The position numbers were made by a program, and so were the translations under genes. Below, piece by piece: positions 57,281-64,000 of a stretch of DNA of 64,000 nt. Location of the stretch: positions 1,736,001 through 1,800,000 of the forward strand of contig JAAKBF010000007.1 in assembly GCA_012656075.1 (NCBI GenBank). Direction: 5' to 3'. Source of the stretch: Phytophthora hibernalis. Lineage: Eukaryota > Oomycota > Peronosporomycetes > Peronosporales > Peronosporaceae. How positions within the stretch are numbered: position 1 is the stretch's first letter; every line of letters begins with the position of its first letter. Under the pieces are notes generated by a model, which was not told the origin of the DNA, made no database searches, and saw only the letters and a list, made by a program, of their open reading frames with translations.

Positions 57281-58440
57281 TACGAATCAGCAACAGCCAA
57301 AACCAAACAACTAAACGCATTTCATACCAGCACATATCAGCCTCACTGCGCCTGTTGACGCAAAACACGACAAAACCGACACTACTTCGCCCGATCGTGA
57401 CCCCCTCAAACAAAGCTTGGGTGGGCCGGGCCGTCTCCGCCTAACTCTGTGAATTGCCCTTTGATTCCATCACTTTGGAACGCATATCTCAGTAGCTCAT
57501 ATACAGCGTACTCGCCGCCAGGCTCACACAAAATGCAAGCATTGAAGTTAATGTCCGGTGCCAAACAACCAATACGAGTTGACTAATGCGACCGACTGGG
57601 AAGTGGTCTCTCTTTCAGACGTTTCGGTGCAGCACGCACTGGTTGTGCATGTGCTCGCCTGTGTGAGATGATAGCTGTTTAGCACATTCTGTGTGTAAGA
57701 CCCGCCGAACCAACCTTGTGCACTGAGGACGGGGTAGTCTTCAAAGGCGTTTGGCATCCATCTTCTCGTTATCTTGATAGCGAGTCGGTCTGCTCAGAGT
57801 TGAGAAGGGTTGTGACACCTCCGACCCGTACGCAATGCGTCAAAAATCGTGAAGGGCCAATACCACAAAACTGCAGCTGTTATCTTAGTTGCGTTCGCCA
57901 CGTCTTTTGCCGTGATTTCGCTGTTCTAGCTAGTTGATAACGCTGGCTGGTCTGGCTGTGTTTTGAAACCCTTGATGCTCTTGTAGATCCATCGAACTAC
58001 CAGCGCTGGAATTTCTACTTGGTCTCACCACTTGTCGTGATAGCGAGCTGATTATTTTCGCATTCACTAGTCCTTTTGCCACACGAGTTGCTGTACTTGG
58101 ACCTGTGATGCTGCCACCCACCTCCGTCGTAGAACGAGATATACCTGGAAGTATAATCGCATTGGCCAAAGGCTCGTAGCCCATTATTTCGGTGGTAACT
58201 TAGTGCACGACGCTTGTTTTGTATAGACATAACAACTAGTGAAATACTAGATAACCAATATTGGCGACACAACAAACTAGCGAGCAGTAATCGAATGAGC
58301 TGAAACAAATAGATTCTGCGCACTGAATTGGCATTTTCCGTTATCAACAAACTGCACATATTTTCGCGCGTGTATTTCCTTGAGTCGACTCGTGCATACC
58401 ATAACGCCTCAAGAACACTGTGAATGCATCAAGCTGACTA
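57281..58440 (-). repeat. Diverged inverted copy of the long array unit, without tRNA
   Basis: Reverse complement of the L-type unit from about GTTGATTCGTA back to the GCTTGTTGCATTCGC region, including the 332-bp block (57468-57798). Substitutions increase towards 58440. The tRNA and its downstream half are absent. A minus-strand frame (58184-57930, 84 codons) is longer here than in the array because a homopolymer is one A shorter. Confidence 0.8.
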
Positions 58441-58654
58441 GAATTTCGGTTCATTCTGCCAACATGCCGAAGTTTCCTATACGTGTTCGTTTTACCGTGT
58501 TGGATTAGTAAAACAAGTGCTCTTCACGTCTGAAAACCTTCATTATCAAGCGGGTCCGAAAACGTGTATGCCAGTTCCAAGTCACGTACGTTTTCGCTCG
58601 CCACATAGTAATCCATAGTGTGAAACCAAAAACGCTGCACACCCTCGAAGATCC

Positions 58655-58824
58655 GATACTAAAAGTTAACTCCAACCCGCACCCACGGTCCACTCAGGTG
58701 AAGTATTCATTTTTCCAACTTAATGAATGCTTCACCTGAGTGGACCGTGGGTGCATTTTTCCAACTTAATGAATGCTTCACCTGAGTGGACCGTGGGTGC
58801 GGGTTGGAGTTAACTTTTAGTATC
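58655..58824. repeat. Fold-back palindrome 3 with internal tandem repeat
   Basis: Arms 58655-58711 and 58768-58824 (57 bp, almost perfect). Between and into the right arm a 45-bp unit is repeated twice in tandem (58711-58755, 58756-58800). Confidence 0.9.
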
Positions 58825-59187
58825 ACCCGCTGATTATTATACAAATCTGCCACGGAATTAACGTAGCCACACAAGTTGAACCTCCTATAAGTGTGCCTTT
58901 TTACTCTCTCCCACCACTTGATCAGACAGAAAAAGGTGCAGCTTGCCCTTGGTGACGGTCGCACCGTCGCAGAATTGCTTCAAATTGCACCACTCGACAA
59001 ATTCTTTCTGATAGCCATGGTACTTCCTTTTAGTGTTCGTAGGACGCGCTTCCAACGTAGACAGGAGCGTCGCGCGTTCACTCTCTTCCATTTGCATTTG
59101 AATGGCGCTGTCATCGACAGGAGGGTGCGGATATACCGCAGATGCTGCTGCTGCGTTCGGGCGGATAGAGATACCATTTTTCCCCAT
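58825..59187 (-). pseudogene. Crypton-like tyrosine recombinase, N-terminal part
   Basis: From 59187: ATLLSTLEARPTNTKRKYHG, KEFVEWCNLKQFCDGATVTK, KLHLFLSDQVV and, after a slip, YVNSVADLYNNQRV. The RP.NT.RKY...KEF.EWC pattern with a LHLFL..VV helix and Y.NSV.DLY is the SAM-like N-terminal domain of oomycete Crypton-type recombinases. Sequence runs into palindrome 3 and the catalytic domain is missing. Confidence 0.5.
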
Positions 59188-59399
59188 CGTGACGGTGGCT
59201 GTTCACTTTGTAAAATCTGACGATAGCGGTAACATGAAAAAGATTATCTCAAACACGATATTGACTCGGGTCCGGACACATAATTTTTCAGTCTGATACT
59301 CATTAGAGCTCTGATTGGATCCACCTCCAAAACCACGAATAATATGACCCGTGTTGAGCGGAACGCTCCTGCATTTCCGCCAGCGACGGTAAGACCACT

Positions 59400-59467
59400 G
59401 TTGCTTACATTTCTCATATTTATGGGTAGCCGACAGGCTACCCACAGTTATGAGAAATGTAAGCAAC
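59400..59467. repeat. Fold-back palindrome 4
   Basis: Arms 59400-59431 and 59436-59467 (32 bp, about 29 matches), loop GACA. Located in otherwise unassigned DNA before the copia element. Confidence 0.85.
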
Positions 59468-59769
59468 TTCTCCTAAACCAGATATTTGTGGAGGTTTATC
59501 AAGTACTAAGGGAGTTCAGATCACTGAACTCTAGCCCATCTGGGCATACGGAGCACAGAGTATCCTGCTCCTCCAATCGTGCGATGAGGACTAGTAGGCA
59601 GAGAAGCGAAGCGCGTCCGCGGACAAGTTCCGAGGACGAGCTCAGTTTCCAATCTGCCTCAGACTGAGCACTCGTCTAGAGAACAGGTAGATAGGAATAA
59701 CGGTATAAAATACATTGAAGTGAGTCTCCTACAACGTGTTGGTCTTTTCATTTTAACATTTCAAGTAAG

Positions 59770-61710
59770 GTGAGCAAGCCAAGCACCTCGGTGGCCGACA
59801 AGTTAGCCTTTCACGGAAAGAAATTCCTCTTTGCGGGGTGGAAGGAAAGTTCCGGGATCATCTGGTCGCGCTCAGCGATGCGTTGTGAGCTGCAAGCAGG
59901 CAGACGGGCCCCAGTGGTTCGTTACGAAGACGCGCTCGTGCGGGAGCTCTAGACGATCCAGCCGAAGGTGCCTCGGAGCAAGGGGCGGGCGCGTACGCCT
60001 GCAAGAGGCTTTTATAAAGCAGCAGTCGTCGAACATCAAGGACCTGCTCAACTTAACGCTGCCGGCTGGATTTGCCGATGAGCAGCTGATGCAGCAGCCG
60101 GTCCATGTGATCTGGCGCGCATTGGGAAAACGCTACGGGCTCAACACTGCGTCCGGTGTCGTAGAGCTGGTGCAGAAATTTGAGAGAATTGCCAGCTCCA
60201 ACTTCAAGAGTGTTGCGCACCTCTTCCAGCAACTTAAGGCTGCAAGAGACCAAATCAAACAGAAACAGCTGCGAGACTTTGATGACTGGGCTCGACAGCT
60301 CATGCTGATCAAGGTGCTGACGGTTCTGCCGCACCATCTGTGGGGGTCTGGGATCGACTTTACACCCGAAGAGTTCACGATCGAGAAATTGGAGACCAAG
60401 CTGGTGGCCATCTTTGGCAACAAGAGCCGGGCCGACTCACCAAGGGGGCGCACGTCAACCAAGTTGACGCTACGACTACCCCGTCAAAGGCAGCGCGCAT
60501 GGCAAAGAAAGACCTCGTCTGTCTCTGCTCGGGACCTGCACTACAATGCGGACATCCGGTCGTGCTACTACTGCGCCGGTGTCCACAACGACATGAACGA
60601 CATCGGGCCGCATCTGAAGGCAGATTGCCCTAAGATGAAGCTCGACCGTACCGGGCCGTTTAAGGTGTTCCGCCGGAACATACTGGAGGGTGCCAACAAG
60701 CAAGAGCGCCCGGACTACCTTGCAGCTCGGGCCAAGATGGGCAAGGGTAGAAAGTCCAATGGAAAGAGAAAGGACAAAGGCAAGGGAAAAGGCAAAGCGA
60801 AGAGCGACGCACCACCGCGTGAGGCCCGACTACAGGAAGTCGCAAGCTGACGCCGTGCAGACGAATGCACCGGCTAGTCCCGTCGTTTCAGTGAGCCCGT
60901 CCAGCTCCATCAGGCTGCCGCTGACGCCTGGCTCTGAGGGGATGGTCAACATCGACACAATGGGCACGGACGAGCCTATGAATTCCTTCGACATGGGCGT
61001 TAACGCCGGCGAAGTTCGCAACGTCAAGGCTGAAGTCGAGCAGATTTCGCAGGACATGGACCGGATGGAGATGGCGCTGGAGGACAAGGTAAGGGCATAT
61101 TTCCCATGTTTGCTTGAGTCAGACGTGGGTTTAACCAAATATTCGTGGGTGTTGGACTCAGGATGCGGTTTCGTCTTGACTGGTGACGCGTCGAAGTTCG
61201 TAGTTAAGAGACCCGACTCAGGATACACATTTACATTTACACAGGGGTCTAAACATTCGAATACACACATTGGAACAGTGAAACTGTTTTCCATGGGCCA
61301 GGACATCCGGCCCTTTCTGTTCGAAATTATTGCATTGGTACCCAACACCAAGTCAAATATTCTGAGTGAATATTGGCTTCAGAGAGAAAATTATCAAATT
61401 GTTGGATCTCCAACAGGAGAGTACAAATTTGTACTGTATGAGAATAGTTTTGCGTTTGTGGCTAGGGCTATAAATGGTGCGTACTATTTAAAGCACCAAA
61501 CGACTAAGCAACGCCAGCAACTGTGCAATGCAGTAAAACATCGCCCTGTAAACCACTGGCACTGCCAGGAAGTGGGAAAGTAGAGGGAATACTGCGTGAG
61601 TGGCACGTGAAACGCGGCCATCTTAACAAAGACTCGGTAATTGACATGTTGAGCAAGAAATTACTTGCGGGAATGCCTACGCTCCCAGTAACAGAATTGA
61701 GAAAGATACT
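59770..61710 (+). mobile_element. copia-type element B: Gag, CCHC and protease, truncated by an LTR insertion
   Basis: From MSKPSTSVADKLAFHGKKF a Gag reading continues through frame slips (AGFADEQLMQQPVHVIWRAL, KLETKLVAIFGNKSRAD), a zinc-knuckle-like CYYCAGVHNDMNDIGPHL..DC, then the protease LDSGCGFVLTGDASKFV (DSG) at about 61155 and the pre-integrase HVKRGHLNKDSVIDMLSKK. It stops at 61710, where the LTR of element C begins. It differs in sequence from element A. The left LTR is not identified. Confidence 0.7.
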
Positions 61711-61960
61711 ATTGTAGTTTAGGGTAAGTACCAACTTTTGGTAAGCAGATCCTATTTCTAATCCAATTAGACATATATGCAGATGGTTTGAACTTGATAT
61801 TAGTATACATATACTGGGCTTAAGAGATGCTATTGAGTGGCAGCCAAGGCCAACTTAGGAAAAGAACCCAACCGAATGAAGAGCTGGGGACGGCACTCAT
61901 TTTTGATTTAGCCGCCCCGTCTGACGGTTAATAAACACACACCTACGGACCAAGACAACA
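61711..61960 (+). repeat. LTR of copia element C
   Basis: About 250 bp, TATTGTAGTTTAGGG... to ...GACAACA, clearly homologous to the LTRs at 20502 and 25624 but with more substitutions. It begins exactly where element B breaks off. Confidence 0.8.
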
Positions 61961-63640
61961 ACATTTCAGATACTTCGGATGAGTGTCTTGACCAAGAAAG
62001 AGAAGGCCGTGCATGTCGGCCTTGAAAAGTTATCAGGCCGACAAATCGAGTATGCTACTTGGAAAGACAAGCTGCTCACGCACGTGGCCCAGTTGGACCT
62101 GGACGTGGAGAATCGGCTTCTCGAAACCGGTCAACCGGAGCCGAAGGTTGGCATGCGTAACTTCCTGGAGTCTACGTCGCCACTTCTGACGGATGTAGAC
62201 GTGAAGGAAGCTCCTCCTGATGAAAAATGGGATTGCGAAGGAAGAAGCAAAGGACGCACGAACCGCCAACGAATGTCGAAATGGAAGAAGAATTCAGCCT
62301 TTCGGTCTCGGAGAAAGCTGAGCCAGACGAGGCGACTAAGGCTGTTTGAAGAGCTTTGGTGAAATCGACACCTCGGTACGTAAACGATATGCTACTTATT
62401 TGTGTTGGTTACGCCGACTAACAGTTACGGATGGTCTGTGGATTGTTGATACAGGAGCTGGATTTGGAATAAGCCCAGACAAAGGCTGGTTCGAATCACT
62501 ACACAAAAGTTCGAGTCATAGGTTTGAGTATGGTTACAGTAGCACATCAGAAACCGCTCTAACCGGCTCAATACAGATGCATGTTGCAAGTCCTTTCAAT
62601 AAGCCTATCGGTCTAAAGATTAAGAACATCGCGTTTGACAAGGAATGTGGAAGCAATTTAATATGTGCTTGCCATCTTGCTAAACAAGAGTATAATCACA
62701 TTAAATCCCAGGATGGAGAGTTTTTATACTTTTTCAATAAGGAAGGACAGCTTTTATTTGCTGCTATGCAAAAGGGGGCGGTGTATTACCTGCCCTCTTC
62801 CAGGCAGATTAAGGTGCAAACCGTAAGCAAGAGCTTTACAGAAACACAGAAAATTGCTTTGATGCAAAAGTGGCATCTTAGACTAGGCCACGTTCACAGG
62901 GCCAGACTATTAGCAATATTTTCTCATAAGTTAGTTGAAGGAATTCCTCATTTACCTCAGAATGAGCTAAAAGATATGCCTTTCTTCTGTGCGACTTGCG
63001 AAGTTGCAAACTCGACACGTATGTCATATAGAAATAAAATAGGGACACGGTCTAAGCAGCCATTGCACACTTTGCACATGGACACTATGGGAAAGATGAA
63101 AGTAAACGGTAACTATGGTGGATATGGTTATCAGTACACGTTAGCAATTGTGGACGATGCAACGTCGTTCAAGTGGCTATTTGTGATGAGGTCTACAAAA
63201 GAAGTTTACAGTCATGTGGTTAACCTCATACTACTGCTACAAAAACAGCATCACTATGAAATAAAGAGGATAAGAAGTGATGGCGGTACATAATTTGTCA
63301 ATCAAAAGATGAGGACATTTCTGCAGTCGAAAGGTATCAGTTTTGAGAAATCAAATGTAGGATGTCAAGAAGAGAATGGGAGCGCGGAGCTGTCATCAGA
63401 CATTAATGAGGCAGATAAGGAGTTCACTTCTAACAGCGGATATGCCAGTACACTGGTGGCCAGAAGCTATAAAATACGCCGTTGAAGTGGTAAATAGAAT
63501 TCCAACTTCTAGACTTGGTAACACTTCGCCCTACGAATCGTTGCATGATAAAAAGCCGGATGGTAATATACTTCAAATATGGGGCAGGGTATGTTATGCT
63601 CATATCTCAAATACGAAAAGAAAGATAAGAACTTAAGTTC
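61711..63640 (+). mobile_element. copia element C (same family as 20502-25878), 5' part
   Basis: One LTR, then Gag start MSVLTKKEKAVHVGLEKLSG (61979), protease WIVDTGAGFGISPDKGW, pre-integrase WHLRLGHVHRARLLAIFSHK, CATCEVANSTRMSY and the integrase core. Most of Gag is deleted (junction about 62230-62245). In integrase a TAA at about 63290 replaces the GAA of element A in SDGGTEF. The homology ends near 63635, so RT, RNase H and the second LTR lie outside or are lost. Confidence 0.8.
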
Positions 63641-64000
63641 AAGAGGTTTAACCCCTCTAGCCCGAGCTTTTATTCTGTATCCTACAGAGTAAGCAATAAC
63701 CTTGATTACAGTATACCTCGAAACCTGCGAGAATTATGCTGCTGTAAGCCCTTTCGCTCTCAATGATCCAGATCGGCCAAATTTGGCACAAAGACGAAAC
63801 AAAAGTGGCCATAGCATCGACAATGTATCCACCATCTGCGAGAATAGAGATCTTTTATTGGCTCCCCGGTCAAAACCTGCCACCAAGAAATATCCCGCAT
63901 TTTCGTTATGGCTACCTGCCCTATATGACCGCTAGACGTCAGTCAACCATCCTAGCAGCCAACAGGAGACTCTCCAACCGCGGACCGCGCGCAGAGGAAT
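63641..64000. other. Unassigned right edge
   Basis: No homology to the copia elements is seen. A 77-codon plus-strand frame (63702-63935) has no recognised domain. Confidence 0.3.

Overview
The window looks like nuclear DNA of an oomycete, probably Phytophthora or a close relative. The evidence is short GT..AG introns of about 65-100 bp, compact GC-balanced genes separated by a few hundred bases, and oomycete-type copia, gypsy, tyrosine-recombinase, pogo and Tc1/IS630 elements. The species cannot be fixed from the sequence alone.

Layout. (1) 1-13.35 kb is a gene-dense island: an ion channel cut by the left edge (-), a long-chain acyl-CoA synthetase (-), a GH17 beta-glucanase-like gene (-), three paralogous CinA/MoCF-domain genes (A -, B +, C -), and an EDC4/Ge-1 mRNA-decapping scaffold gene (+) between B and C. 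These are housekeeping genes with no obvious shared pathway. (2) 13.5-37.4 kb is a transposon graveyard: an IS630/Tc1-type transposase, an unrecognised broken gene, a DIRS-like tyrosine-recombinase retroelement, a full-length copia element with two 255-bp LTRs and an inverted internal segment, an Arg/Ser-rich Gag-like remnant, an unrecognised degenerate coding region, a chromodomain gypsy element, a second RT/RNase H relic, and a pogo-like transposon carrying a small TIR element. (3) 37.6-53.4 kb is a tandem array of 1.75-kb and 2.08-kb units, each carrying a tRNA-Thr(UGU)-like gene. It ends in an inverted copy that starts inside a truncated tRNA. (4) 53.4-64 kb holds a Tc1/mariner relic, a diverged inverted copy of the array unit, a Crypton-like recombinase fragment, four fold-back palindromes, and a copia element interrupted by the LTR of a second copia.

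Two things dominate. In the gene island every recognisable gene is broken by single-base losses in homopolymer runs (18 located, none an insertion). I read this as sequence error rather than pseudogenisation, so the genes are annotated as CDS with the breaks noted. The tRNA-Thr macrosatellite, its two unit lengths and its inverted edge form the most unusual structure in the window.
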